Positions 16,783 to 26,820 are shown, numbered from the stretch's first letter. The stretch is DNA of 64,000 bases from Bacillus sp. T3 (GCF_033449965.1 NZ_CP137761.1:2852001-2916000); one strand, 5' to 3'. The notes: generated by a model not told the origin, from the letters alone. Made by a program: numbers and translations.

Positions 16783-17724
16783 GATTCAGTCCTTCCTTTC
16801 CAAGAAATGCGGGGATCCATATACAACTGAATGAGATCGACGATAAGATTGCATACAATGAATAGACATGCAGCTAGAATCACATAGCATTGGATAACAG
16901 GAATGTCACGATTAAAAATTGCCTCGACAAAATAACGTCCGAATCCTGGCCAGGAAAATACTTGCTCCACGATAATTGTTCCGGTGAGCAATTTCCCCAA
17001 ATTCATCCCTAGACCTGTAATGACTGGTGAAATAGCAATTTTCAACACATATTTCACCATAATCAATTTTTCATTAATGCCCCGCGTTCTGGCGTATAAC
17101 ACATAAAACTCCTGCAGTTGTTCTAGCACACTCGCTCGCAGCAAACGTGTATAAATCGCGATTAGTGCTAAGGACAACGTTACACTTGGAAGCACAAGAT
17201 GCTCCCACGACCCTCTTCCCTCAACTGGAAACATGTCTAATTTGACAGAAAAGAAGAAAATCAATAAGTAGCCAAGCCAAAATTGTGGAATAGAAGCACC
17301 AAAAAATGAGAGGAACCTACTAAAAGTATCAATCAGATTATTTTTGTATATTGCTGACAAAAATCCTAACGGGATACTAACAAGGAGGGCAAGCAAAATA
17401 CTGCTAAATGCAAGTTGGAGCGTTGCAGGTATTCTGGTTGTAACTTCTTCCCAAACTGGCTCATTCGTAAGATAAGATTTGCCGAAATCTAGTCGGCAAA
17501 TCTTCTTAACTGTTTCAAAATATTGTATTATCAAAGGTTGGTCTAACCCAAATTCATGTCTTTTCTCAGCCAAAATCTCCTCTGTTGGATGAATATGGGC
17601 CGCAGTCAAATACGCTTCAGCCAGGTCAACCAGGTGATAAACGGATCAGTAAGAACATGATGAAAATAGCAAAGAGAACAATAGGAATGATCGCGAGAAT
17701 CCGCTTTGCGATATAACTAAACAT
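16779..17724 (-). CDS. nikB: NikB-type ABC transporter permease (one apparent frameshift)
   Basis: The span encodes about 314 residues. The first helix (MFSYIAKRILAIIPIVLFAIF) starts at ATG 17724 behind AAGGAGG, while the main body starts in another frame. Removing A17632 from a plus-strand CCAGG gives RLSPVDLAEAYLTAAHIHPTEE, the form expected for NikB. The EAA loop is YARTRGINEKLIMVKYVLKIAISPVI. Six membrane helices are visible. It forms the heterodimeric channel with NikC. Confidence 0.85.
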
Positions 17725-17742
17725 GAATTGCCTCCTTGCGTT

Positions 17743-19365
17743 TTACTGACTGATTTCAATCCCGTTAAAAGGATGTTCATCACGATTGGCTGGAAAGATG
17801 AACTCTTTTACGTTTTTCTGGTAAACAACGGTTTTCTTGATATAAGAAATTGGTACTATAACCGACTGTTCCTGGAGAGTGTTCAAAATAGAACTATAAA
17901 GCTTTTGGCGCTCTTTCTCATCCGTAGAGGCAAGCGCATCCTTTACTTGCTGATCCAACTCTGGTTTCATGGACAAGCTGGAATGGGCTTCTGAAACACC
18001 CCATCCTTTTTTAGCTACAACATTGATAAAGGAATGTGGATCATAAGGTGCCCCATAGTTGTACCAAAAATCAATGTCAAAATCACCTGCTTTACGACGT
18101 TGAATTTGAACTGTCAATTCAACACCCGTAATGTTTAGTTTGACACCAATTGCAGCCCATTCTGCCTGCATGGTTTCCGCCATTGCTTTTTGGATTGGGT
18201 CTGTTTTGTCATAGATTAATTCCAGTTCAAGTGGTTGGCCATTCTTCTCTCGAACTGTTTTTCCAGAAGGAAGCTTCCAACCTGCCTCTTCGAGATAAGA
18301 CTTTGCTTTCTTCACATTGTAGTTAATTGAATCGACATCAATATCGGTATAAGGGAAGTTTTTGGATAAAATATTGTCTGCTTTCTCCTCTAATCCAAGT
18401 GTAATCCCTTCCACCATCGCATTTTTGTTAAATCCATATTGCAGAGCTAAACGGACTCGCAAATCTGCTAGCTTTTCATTCGTTGTATTTAACAACAAAC
18501 TTCTCGTTCCAACGGGCTCGGACAGGTCGGTTACGTATTTATCAGATTCTTTTAATTGATTAAAGGAATCCATACTGATAACGCCTTCTCCGTAGATTAA
18601 ATCCAGTTCACCTTTTTCAAAAGCCATAACGCGCGTTTCTGCGTCCGGGATAATCTTTACCGTTACTTTATCAATCTTTGGGCTCTCACCCCAGTAATTA
18701 GGGTTGCGGGTAAACACGGCATATTCGTCTTTCTTATAATCAGCCAACATCCAAGGTCCGGTCCCAACTGGCTTTTTTATTCCCTTAGAGGTATCTCCAT
18801 CATCTGGGAAACCAGCCTCCCCCAAGAAACGAACAGGTCGCACAAGCGACAAATCCTGCAATGCTGGATAATAAGGTTCCTTCAAAGTCATTTTAAATGT
18901 TAGATCGTCTACTACCTCGGTCTTCTCAAGAACATTGATAACACCAAGCCAGCTATGTAAATTTGAATTTTTCATTACAGAGTCAAAGTTCTTTTTTACA
19001 ACAGCAGCGTTAAATGGTGTGCCATCAGAAAATTTCACATTTTCACGTAGCTTAAACGTATACTCTTTTCCGTCTTCCGAAATCGTCCAAGATTCAGCAA
19101 GATGCGGCTCAAGCTTTCCGCCTTCCTTGTAACTGATCAGTGGCTCATATATCATTGATTGCGCAAATAATTGCGAAGGATTATAAACATGAGGGTTCAT
19201 CGTGCCAATATCCCTTGGCCAAGAAACCGTAATCGATTTTTCTGTTTGTTTTGTTTCTTCTTTCGATGTTGATTCAGTCTCCTTGTTAGTACATCCTAAG
19301 AGAAAGCTAGACATAAGTAAGCTTATGACTAAAAGTAAAATCATCTTCCTTTTTAAAATAAACAT
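17743..19365 (-). CDS. nikA: NikA/CntA-type substrate-binding lipoprotein
   Basis: The product has 540 residues with a lipoprotein signal (basic start, hydrophobic stretch, lipobox LLGC at about residue 25), so it is anchored on the outer face of the membrane. The body is an SBP_bac_5 domain: SWPRDIGTMNPHVYNPS, GTGPWMLADYKKDEYAVFTRNPNYWG and DFWYNYGAPYDPHSF, close to nickel/metallophore-binding NikA and CntA proteins. ATG 19365 is preceded by AAAGGA. The consensus Fur box over the promoter points to iron-starvation control, so a metal-metallophore complex is at least as likely a ligand as nickel alone. No metallophore synthesis genes are nearby. Confidence 0.85.
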   Translation of the reverse strand: MFILKRKMILLLVISLLMSSFLLGCTNKETESTSKEETKQTEKSITVSWPRDIGTMNPHVYNPSQLFAQSMIYEPLISYKEGGKLEPHLAESWTISEDGKEYTFKLRENVKFSDGTPFNAAVVKKNFDSVMKNSNLHSWLGVINVLEKTEVVDDLTFKMTLKEPYYPALQDLSLVRPVRFLGEAGFPDDGDTSKGIKKPVGTGPWMLADYKKDEYAVFTRNPNYWGESPKIDKVTVKIIPDAETRVMAFEKGELDLIYGEGVISMDSFNQLKESDKYVTDLSEPVGTRSLLLNTTNEKLADLRVRLALQYGFNKNAMVEGITLGLEEKADNILSKNFPYTDIDVDSINYNVKKAKSYLEEAGWKLPSGKTVREKNGQPLELELIYDKTDPIQKAMAETMQAEWAAIGVKLNITGVELTVQIQRRKAGDFDIDFWYNYGAPYDPHSFINVVAKKGWGVSEAHSSLSMKPELDQQVKDALASTDEKERQKLYSSILNTLQEQSVIVPISYIKKTVVYQKNVKEFIFPANRDEHPFNGIEISQ

Positions 19366-19402
19366 GATGTAGTAATTCCTTTCTCGCCTAAAATAATAAT
19401 AA

Positions 19403-19449
19403 TGATAATCATTATCACAACTATAATAGTATGATAGTATTTCTGTCAA
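19403..19449 (-). promoter_or_regulatory. Fur-controlled promoter of the nik operon
   Basis: On the minus strand TTGACA (19444-19449), a 17-base spacer and TTATAG (19421-19426). Immediately downstream lies TGATAATCATTATCA (19403-19417), an exact match to the Bacillus Fur 7-1-7 consensus, covering the expected transcription start. Fur with iron would block this promoter. Confidence 0.85.
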
Positions 19450-19513
19450 CAACATTATGAATCTATGTCAAGAAATTTGATTGGAGGATCCATTTTATGT
19501 TTTTTATTCAAAC

Positions 19514-19543
19514 AAAAAACCATGGGAACCCCCCATGGTTTTT
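19514..19543. terminator. Terminator after the MATE gene
   Basis: AAAAACCATGGG and CCCATGGTTTTT pair as a long perfect stem around a short C-rich loop, with A and T runs on both sides. It insulates the nik promoter from the MATE transcription unit. Confidence 0.85.
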
Positions 19544-19597
19544 CGTTTATTAGATACGCACAATCGAGCAGAGCAGAGTCCCCTCTTCTCAACTCAT

Positions 19598-20931
19598 TTA
19601 GTATACTGTTCGTCTTAAGGCAGGAAGAGATCTCCCCAAAAATAGTGAACGAGCTAAAGTGAATAAGATAAATGCGAACCAGAGCCCATGATTTTTCCAA
19701 AGCGGAACAAATAGCCATAGTGTAAGGATAAAAATTAAAAAGGATAAAATCATAGAATTTCGAATCTGTTTTGCTGCTGTAGCACCAGTAAAAATACCGT
19801 TTAGTTGTAAACCCCAAAAGCCAACCAGTGGAAAAATAATAAGCCATGGCAAATATTCAGTAGAAGTCTCCTGTATTTCCAGATTGGTAGTGAACCAGGT
19901 AATGATTTCATCCCCAGCCACAAATAACACCACTGCAAGCAACAGTGAAACGGTACTTGACCATATCGCTGTCAGTTTAATCGTGTGGTTATAAAGGATT
20001 ATATTTCTCTCTCCGATTGCTCTTCCTACCAAAATACTACTTGCATTCGCAAAGCCACCTAAGATATAAGAGATAATGAATTGAATTTGCATTAAGATCG
20101 CATTTGCAGCCAAAAACTGCTCACCCATAGCTGTCCCTTTTGCAGTAAATAAGCCGAACACAGAAAGTAAGAAGAGCGTTCGCATAAAGAGATCGCCATT
20201 CATATAAAGCATTTTCGTGATTGAGGCTTTATGAAAAAATAGTGACCAATTCCAGCGGATACCCTTTAACTGCTTATTCATGCCCAGAATGATTAAACCA
20301 ATCAGGAATCCGCTAAATTCAGCAATCAAGCTTGCAGTTGCTACACCCACGGTTCCCATTAGAAATACTTTTACAAATATAAGATCGAGAATGATGTTTG
20401 TTATATTCATAAAAAGCTGTACAAACAGAGAAAGTCTTACCTTTGACATACCAATTAGCCATCCTAAAATAACGTAATTGAGCAATGTTAATGGCGCTCC
20501 CCAGATTCGGATATCAAAATATTGAATAGCTTGTTTCTCCACTGCTGCACTTGGCTCCAAAAAAGAATCGCAAGTTGTTTAATCGGGACCTGTAAAACGA
20601 TGAATAAGGCTCCAAAAATAATCGCTAAACCCATCGGTCGCAATAAAGACATGAGTACTTCAGTCTGATTATTTGCACCCTGAGCTTGAGCAGTAAAACC
20701 TGACGTACTATAGCGCAGAAATCCTAGTAGCCAATATAAATAGTTGAAAATCAAAGTTCCGATCGCAACACCGCCAATATAGGCAGGATTAGGCAATTGC
20801 CCCATTACTGCCGTATCTACTGCCCCTAATAATGGGGTTGATAGACCTGATATGATAAGAGGAACCGAAAGCACCAAATATTGACGATGACTGTATGGAT
20901 GTTTAGCAACTCCTGAAATGGCTTCCTTCAT
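19598..20931 (-). CDS. MATE-family efflux transporter (one apparent frameshift)
   Basis: The span encodes about 444 residues of a DinF-like MATE exporter, twelve membrane helices in two halves. The N-terminal half has LVLSVPLIISGLSTPLLGAVDTAVMG; the second frame has EKQAIQYFDIRIWGAPLTLLNYVILGWLIGM. The frames join in an A/T run at 20559-20564: one extra T in the gene strand gives ILFLEPSAAVEK. MATE proteins export cationic compounds using Na+ or H+. It ends before the terminator at 19514-19543 and is not behind the Fur box. Confidence 0.85.
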
Positions 20932-21312
20932 GAAAATCCCTCTATTCTTTGATGATTACGCTACTCTAAATTGATTCTAATATTACTATTTTGATATAAA
21001 CATGTTTGAAAAATATGTATAAAAGCGTAATGATAAATTTAACGACTAAACATTTAAAAGTCAATAGTTTTAGCTCTTAAAAGAAAGATCCCTCACTTCA
21101 GCGCGAGGGATCACTCTTATAATATGTTTTATGATTGGGATGGCGGACATCTGTTCCTTTATTCTCACAAAACATGTTGTATTGATAGACTTTACGGACA
21201 AGAGGTTCGTTATTTAATGATAAATTGGCATAATTCATTGGTTTTTATATGAATAAGGTATCATATGTCCTCATAAGTCAAGAAAAATCGTATTTTATCA
21301 AAATAGGGGCCT
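20932..21312. other. Intergenic region between qhpE and the MATE gene
   Basis: Apart from the qhpE-side terminator (21079-21112) I see no gene, RNA or repeat in these 380 bases. A promoter for the MATE gene must lie near 20932-21020 but I cannot place it with confidence. Confidence 0.4.
21079..21112 (-). terminator. Terminator of the qhp gene cluster
   Basis: On the minus strand GATCCCTC (21105-21112) pairs with GAGGGATC (21087-21094), followed by TTTCTTTT. It lies 200 bases after the subtilase gene. Confidence 0.8.
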
Positions 21313-22050
21313 CTATGTCCGTTCAACAACCATGCTTTGATTAGAGACTGGGCTCTTTTCTTCTCCTCTTATTTCCGCCAACCTTCCATGCTCGATAAGT
21401 TTGGCTAGATACGAGGTGACATAGGCAGCCGCAAAGCTGTGGCCGTTAAGGTTATATTTTTGCATGGGGCCTTCAAGCTCACGGGGCAGCCCATAAGCTT
21501 GGAAGGAAATTTCCTCATTAGGGTTGTAGTAGCATAGATTATATCGAGCGTGTGCTCCCCGCTCTACACCAAATACGGATTGATAGCTTCCTGGCCACAT
21601 CAACCCTCTATTTCGATCACAGGAGGAAACGAGGACGATGCCCTCTTTTTCCGCTTCGTCACAAATTTCCCGAAACGCTGCGACGTCCTTTTTTAAGCTT
21701 AAGCTTAAATTGATAATATGGATCTCATTGAACATACACCATTCAATGGCGGCACACAGCACCTCCGCATGAGTGAATAAATTTTCATCAAACACTTTGA
21801 CAGCATAGATTTCCGCTTCAGGAACTTGATCAGATAAAATACCTGCCACCGCTGTTCCATGCCCTAAGCGATCCGTAATATCATCGTTAAGTTCTATTCT
21901 GCCTTCTTCGTTAACGGATAAGGCGATGCCCCCGACAACATTTTGAATGTGTGGATGCCAGGTATTAATTCCGCTATCAATAACGGCAATTTTGATCCCT
22001 TTACCCTTTCCAAGATCTTTGTCCGTATGACACTCACGCCAGCCTTCCAT
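21313..22050 (-). CDS. qhpE: QhpE-like cytosolic subtilisin-family (S8) protease
   Basis: The product has 245 residues without signal peptide or propeptide, so it acts in the cytosol. The triad is complete: Asp25 (IAVIDSG), His64 (GHGTAVAG) and Ser205 (NGHSFAAAYV). In proteobacterial QHNDH clusters QhpE removes the N-terminal leader of the gamma subunit after crosslinking, and position and size fit that role here. The leader it would cut is the first ~28 residues of QhpC. ATG 22050 follows AAAGGAG and lies inside the end of the upstream ABC gene (17-base overlap), so the two are coupled. Confidence 0.85.
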   Translation of the reverse strand: MEGWRECHTDKDLGKGKGIKIAVIDSGINTWHPHIQNVVGGIALSVNEEGRIELNDDITDRLGHGTAVAGILSDQVPEAEIYAVKVFDENLFTHAEVLCAAIEWCMFNEIHIINLSLSLKKDVAAFREICDEAEKEGIVLVSSCDRNRGLMWPGSYQSVFGVERGAHARYNLCYYNPNEEISFQAYGLPRELEGPMQKYNLNGHSFAAAYVTSYLAKLIEHGRLAEIRGEEKSPVSNQSMVVERT

Positions 22051-23698
22051 CCCAATTCATCTCCTTTGTCCTCGCCATCTGTCCTTGTTCAATCAGGATC
22101 GAACGGTCGACCCAATCTATGTTTTGCATGCGGTGAGTAATGACGATGACCGTTTTGTTTTTCATTTTTTCTTGCAAAACCGAAAAGATTTTCTGTTCGG
22201 ATTCTGTGTCGAGATGGCTTGTCGCCTCATCGAGGATTAGAATCTCCGGATTTTGGAGCAATGCTCTTACAAGCTGAAGACGTTGTTTTTGACCAGCTGA
22301 CAGATTCCGACCCTGTTCACTAAGATAAACATACAGCCCTCCAGCAAGTAATTTTTCATCATCCCAAAAGCCCATGTCGTTGAGCAACTTTTCTATCTGA
22401 TTTTCGGTAGCTTCTCTATTTCCTGTCCGCAGAAAATCAGCAATCGACCCTGACCAAATCGGATCATCACAAGATATTAGGCAAATTTGCTGATGCCAGC
22501 TTGCCTTTTTCACGGACTGAATATCAACTCCATCACAGGTAATCATCCCTTTTGACGGTCTATATATTCTTGCTAGCAAATCAACAATCGTGCTTTTTCC
22601 TGATCCACTCTCACCGATAATCGCAAGTTTCTCACCTTTGCTGATCGTAAACGTGATATCTTTCAGTATTGATTGATGGCCATCATAGGAAAAATCAACA
22701 CCATTAAACTCAATCGAAGAATGAAAGATTGCTAGTTCCTCGTGTCCATCCTGTTCAATTGAATAATGGAAAAATTCTTTAATACGGCTCACGGCTGCCT
22801 TGCCAGACTGTAATTTTGTATAGAGCTGCGCCAACCCTTGGACAGAACTGAATAAATTTGCTTGATAAGCTGTAAAAGCTAATAGTGAACCAAGAGTTAA
22901 TGTACCCTCTAACACCTTGTTTCCTAAAAACCAGATTAGCATTAACGTAGAAAGCCAAACGAGTATTTGCGGCGCCCCTTGTGCACTTGTATTAATAATG
23001 GCTAGTTTAATCGTCTGTTTGTTCATTTTTTCAAGATGGGCATGGTATTTCTTTTCTACCAATGTGTACAGACTACCTGCTCGAATAAACTTCTGTGAAG
23101 ACAGTGATTCATACAAAAAACTTTGGATCATAGCGCCTATTTCTTTTGCCTGCATATTCCCAATGTATAAAAGATTTCGGAATGTATGGGTTACCCAAAG
23201 TAAAATTGGCAGCAGTATGGAGCATAAAAGAGTCATGAACCAATCTATTTTCATCAGTACAATCATACTAAACAATAAAGTCAAACAAAGATTGATTAGC
23301 TGTAAAACACTATCGGTATATAATCGTTGAATTTCTCCAATATCCTCGTTAAGACGAGTGGTTAAATCTCCTATTCTTCTTTTTGCCAATACTTGTAAAG
23401 GAAGCTTGAGAATTTGCTTGTAAAAGGTCATTCTCATATCAACCGTCATTTGCAAGCTTGTTTTCATATAGATAAAGCGGTTGATGGCAGAAATGATGTA
23501 TGTTAGTAGAAGTAATAGGATGGAGATGAATAGCACCTTTTCAAAGGATACACTCCTGCGGATAAACACCTCATCAATCATCATTTTTCCAACAAGGGGT
23601 TGAAGAATAAATAATACCGAACCAACAATACTCAACACCAAAACGAGTGACAGCCTCAGCCAATAGGGACGAATAAATCTAGTTAAAATTTCATTCAT
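22034..23698 (-). CDS. qhpF: QhpF-like ABC exporter (fused membrane and ATPase domains)
   Basis: The product has 554 residues: six membrane helices in the first ~310 residues, then an ATPase with Walker A IGESGSGKST, signature NLSAGQKQR, Walker B EILILDEA and switch His in VITHR. There is no C39 peptidase domain, so leader removal is left to the separate subtilase. In QHNDH clusters this transporter moves the crosslinked gamma subunit across the membrane. ATG 23698 overlaps the upstream U32 stop as ATGA; the subtilase gene overlaps its end. Confidence 0.85.
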   Translation of the reverse strand: MNEILTRFIRPYWLRLSLVLVLSIVGSVLFILQPLVGKMMIDEVFIRRSVSFEKVLFISILLLLLTYIISAINRFIYMKTSLQMTVDMRMTFYKQILKLPLQVLAKRRIGDLTTRLNEDIGEIQRLYTDSVLQLINLCLTLLFSMIVLMKIDWFMTLLCSILLPILLWVTHTFRNLLYIGNMQAKEIGAMIQSFLYESLSSQKFIRAGSLYTLVEKKYHAHLEKMNKQTIKLAIINTSAQGAPQILVWLSTLMLIWFLGNKVLEGTLTLGSLLAFTAYQANLFSSVQGLAQLYTKLQSGKAAVSRIKEFFHYSIEQDGHEELAIFHSSIEFNGVDFSYDGHQSILKDITFTISKGEKLAIIGESGSGKSTIVDLLARIYRPSKGMITCDGVDIQSVKKASWHQQICLISCDDPIWSGSIADFLRTGNREATENQIEKLLNDMGFWDDEKLLAGGLYVYLSEQGRNLSAGQKQRLQLVRALLQNPEILILDEATSHLDTESEQKIFSVLQEKMKNKTVIVITHRMQNIDWVDRSILIEQGQMARTKEMNWDGRLA

Positions 23699-24690
23699 AC
23701 GTAATAGCACATTAACCCTGTTCCACAGGCTTCAGGATGATTACGGATTTTTTTACACGTTTCAATTACTTTGGCAGGGTCTGATTCCACATTCATTTTA
23801 TCAATGACAGCCTTGACCATTTGCAGGCTCGCTAGTTTTCGATATGGTGCGCCTTCGCGTCCGACAATTTTTAGCGAATCAACTCCTGCTTCCTTTAACC
23901 GTGGTAGGGCGCATAAGCCACACGGTCCTAACGGCAAGCCATTTTCGGCAATTTTACCGCCGCAATCATTAACAAACCACACATAATCCCGATAATCCTG
24001 GATTTGTTCCTCAAGCTTGCCCTTTTCTTTCTCGCTAAAACCCTTATTTCCATCGGCCGAAATCGAATGATAGTCCCATTGAACTTGCGAACAAAAGGCG
24101 CTCACACGATTATGGGTGGTCATACAAAAGCTTTCTTCATAAACACAGCCGTCATTGAGCAAGAACACTTCAATTTCAATATCTCCCGCTGCTTGCTTTA
24201 ATGTGGCGATTTCATTAAGCTGAACCGACCTTGGCAAAACGATGCGGTCCACGCCGATTTCTTTGTAAAGGTCTATGCTACCGGTGTTCATCGATGCCGC
24301 CAAACTGCTGACATGAAGCTTAGATGTCGGGATGTGGTGCTTGATTGCCATCATCAGACCGATATCACTAACAATGAAGGCATCGACGCCGATCTCCTCG
24401 GTACAGTATTTAACTAGATCTAATAGCAATGGGTATTGGTCATCGATATAATAAGGAGCATTTAAGGTAATGAAGACAGGGATTTGGTAGGAATGGGCCC
24501 GTTCGACCGTTTGCTTTAATTCACGAAACGAGGCGATGCCGGCATATGGATTGCGCCGATTCAGCCAGACGCCCGGTGAATAGCGGTCAATCCATTCTGT
24601 CGGTGTGATACCACAATAAAATTCATTGGCCCCGTTTTCCGCTAGCATTTCCACCTCTTCCAATGAACCTAATGGCTGTAAAATGTTCAT
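23695..24690 (-). CDS. U32-family Fe-S protein resembling UbiU (putative O2-independent hydroxylase subunit)
   Basis: The product has 331 residues with the U32 TIM-barrel start (MNILQPLGSLEEVEMLAENGANEFYCG) and the late LKEAGVDSLKIVGREG typical of UbiU, RlhA and TrhP. Cysteines that could hold a 4Fe-4S cluster are C182 and C189 (seven apart, as in UbiU), C200, and C257 or C260. UbiU works with UbiV in oxygen-independent hydroxylation with prephenate as oxygen donor. Here the gene sits in a QHNDH operon, 27 bases after a UbiV-like gene and coupled to the exporter. I infer that the pair hydroxylates the QhpC tryptophan in place of flavoprotein QhpG. Classification as a collagenase-like peptidase is the usual but less likely alternative. 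Confidence 0.8.
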   Translation of the reverse strand: MNILQPLGSLEEVEMLAENGANEFYCGITPTEWIDRYSPGVWLNRRNPYAGIASFRELKQTVERAHSYQIPVFITLNAPYYIDDQYPLLLDLVKYCTEEIGVDAFIVSDIGLMMAIKHHIPTSKLHVSSLAASMNTGSIDLYKEIGVDRIVLPRSVQLNEIATLKQAAGDIEIEVFLLNDGCVYEESFCMTTHNRVSAFCSQVQWDYHSISADGNKGFSEKEKGKLEEQIQDYRDYVWFVNDCGGKIAENGLPLGPCGLCALPRLKEAGVDSLKIVGREGAPYRKLASLQMVKAVIDKMNVESDPAKVIETCKKIRNHPEACGTGLMCYYV

Positions 24691-24717
24691 CTCTTTCTTC
24701 CCCTTTCACATGTTTGC

Positions 24718-25657
24718 TTAAACTGGAATGCGCAGACTGTAGACAATCCTGGCATTGGCGATTTCCTTAATTTTTCGTAGGCTCCGTTGTAGCATGGTGC
24801 GGTTATGAGCATAAAAGGCGGTATTTCCCTTTTGATACATGCCTGTGTTCATTTCCAGGGATATTGCGATGCTTTAATTCAAACACATAATGTTGACATT
24901 GCTGCTTACAATGTGGTTCGCCACGAAACTTGTCCTTTTTGTCGCAATTCATAAAACCGACCATGCACGCACTGCCACTCGCTGTTACCCCGAACGGATA
25001 ATGGAATGCTAACGAATAGTTTTCATTTTCTCCACCATGAAATTCGGAGCCTTGGATTAATTCATCAAATTCAATTGACTTAACATCGCCATTTTCCAAA
25101 TAGGTCGTAAACCATTCTGATAACAGGCCTGTCTGTTTAAAGTACTGTTTACCCTTTTCCGGGGCCTTGTCGGCATTATAGTCGCCGGCTATTCGGGGAT
25201 CGCGAATATTTTTATTAAGCAAACGACCAATCGCAATCTGTAAGTGGGGAAACTTTTTTTGCACGGTGTGATATACACCCCAATCATTGACACATATTTC
25301 GATTGCTTTTCCTGTCTCCTTTGACGTTTCATTCAAATAAGAGAGAATTTCTAGCAGGTGCGAGTATTTTGGCTCATGAACATACGGTGTGGCGAAAGTA
25401 AAATCATAGCCATTTTCCCAACAATACTCTAATGCCTTCTTAACCGTGGCCAATGGCATTAAACGATACTGGCAAAATTCCGAACCAAAATATATACGTG
25501 TTGGTGCGGACTTGTTCGAAAAGACCTGTTCCCACTCGTCAAAAAATTGCTTCTGCATTTCTGCTTCAATCGGATTCAGCTTTCCATAGGCGAGCCAAGG
25601 TTTCTCGATGTTCGTTAACTCCTTCAATGACTGCACCGCAACGGCGAACTCTGCCAT
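24718..25657 (-). CDS. U32-family Fe-S protein resembling UbiV (one apparent frameshift)
   Basis: The span encodes about 312 residues. ATG 25657 follows GAGGTGG. It lacks the long insert of UbiU types and carries cysteines in the UbiV pattern: C62 (YFGSEFC), C238, C250 and C254 (HCKQQC, spacing four as in UbiV). As written it ends early at 24803; removing A24857 from a plus-strand CCAGG joins NIPEMNTGMYQKG and continues to LRIPV and a stop at 24718, near the next gene. UbiU and UbiV form a heterodimer, so the adjacent pair probably does as well. It lies after a terminator that separates it from qhpB. Confidence 0.8.
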
Positions 25658-25700
25658 ACAAACCACCTCATTTCTTAAGAATTTTATGAGACTCTTGCTT

Positions 25701-25735
25701 TTAAAAAAACAGGTAGGGAAAAGCTCCCCCTACCC
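25701..25735 (-). terminator. Terminator or attenuator between qhpB and the U32 pair
   Basis: On the minus strand GGTAGGG (25728-25734) pairs with CCCTACC (25712-25718), followed by TGTTTTTTT. It would split the cluster into a structural part (qhpCADB) and a maturation part, or keep maturation genes at a lower level by partial read-through. Confidence 0.7.
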
Positions 25736-25737
25736 GC

Positions 25738-26820
25738 CTATTTTTGAATTTTGACGACGCGTACATCCATTCCATCGGTTGGCAGCTTTATGATTTTTTC
25801 AACATTCAAATCACGGTCTGCAACAATAAAGTCATTCCCACCAGCACCCAAATAAAGCTTTGTTTCATCCAAACTGGTGTTTAAGCCATAAATACTTCCA
25901 GTTGGTGGCTTCGAATCCTTAACAACTTTACCAGTAGCCAACTCGACCTTATACCAATGATTAAGAATGGCATAGCCATACTTTTCTTGCTTATCGACAA
26001 CAGCTGAAAACATCCCAATTGGCTCACGATCAAATGCAACTGACTTGATTTCTTCCGTTTTCATATTCATCCACATTAGACCTTCTGTTACTCTACCATC
26101 TGGATAAGACTTAATAATCGGGAAGGAATTAAATCCGTTTTCTTCCCCGCGTGGGAAAAGGAGTAGGAATCCACCAATCCCGTCTTTTTCAGGATTTTCC
26201 GCATTCTTTATTCCTTGTTTCAACGAAAGCTCCCATTTTTTAAGGTCTAGTTTATAAAGATCATATCCCCAAACAAACACTGCGTTCGGATCTCCTTCTT
26301 TAAATTGAAGTGCCTGTATTCCATAAGGGGCTTTAAGATCTCTGGTTACTTCTTTTGTTTTAAGGTCAATTTCCAGTAATTTCGACGGATGCGATTTGAA
26401 GATATTGATCCGTTTTTCGCCTTGAGTAACAAATACATAGGCTTTCGAACCATCAGGAGAAATCGTTGCCCCCAAAATCCGGCGATCGAGCAAGCCTTTA
26501 TCCGTTCTTGCTGTTAAGGTGATTTTATCGATGACTTTGTTATTAACCGTATCAATCACATAAATGGACTTACGGTCATTTGCGTTGACGATTCCCTTTT
26601 TGCCATCCTTTGTAAAGCTCATATCGCGAACTGGTCCATCCACTTTAATACTAGCCACAACCTCTGGTACAGCTGGATCAACCACGATCACTTGTCCATA
26701 ACCGGATACAATAGCTCTTTCAGTATAGGACTTCTCCTCAGCTGCAAAAACATGGATGGTAGAAAAGCTGATTAAAACAATAAGTAAGAAAATAAATGGT
26801 ATTTTTTTTAGCCTGCTCAA
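25738..26820 (-). CDS. qhpB: QHNDH beta subunit, secreted beta-propeller
   Basis: The product has 360 residues with a Sec signal peptide (hydrophobic stretch, cleavage likely after VFA). The mature part is a YVTN-type seven-bladed propeller with repeated units such as GKKGIVNANDRKSIYVIDTVNNKVIDKI and DGSKAYVFVTQGEKRINIF. In QHNDH the beta subunit forms a cavity that holds the gamma subunit and the active site. The start is taken as TTG 26820, which overlaps the qhpD stop as TTGA, downstream of AAAGGAGG. It is followed by a terminator. Confidence 0.85.
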   Translation of the reverse strand: MSRLKKIPFIFLLIVLISFSTIHVFAAEEKSYTERAIVSGYGQVIVVDPAVPEVVASIKVDGPVRDMSFTKDGKKGIVNANDRKSIYVIDTVNNKVIDKITLTARTDKGLLDRRILGATISPDGSKAYVFVTQGEKRINIFKSHPSKLLEIDLKTKEVTRDLKAPYGIQALQFKEGDPNAVFVWGYDLYKLDLKKWELSLKQGIKNAENPEKDGIGGFLLLFPRGEENGFNSFPIIKSYPDGRVTEGLMWMNMKTEEIKSVAFDREPIGMFSAVVDKQEKYGYAILNHWYKVELATGKVVKDSKPPTGSIYGLNTSLDETKLYLGAGGNDFIVADRDLNVEKIIKLPTDGMDVRVVKIQK

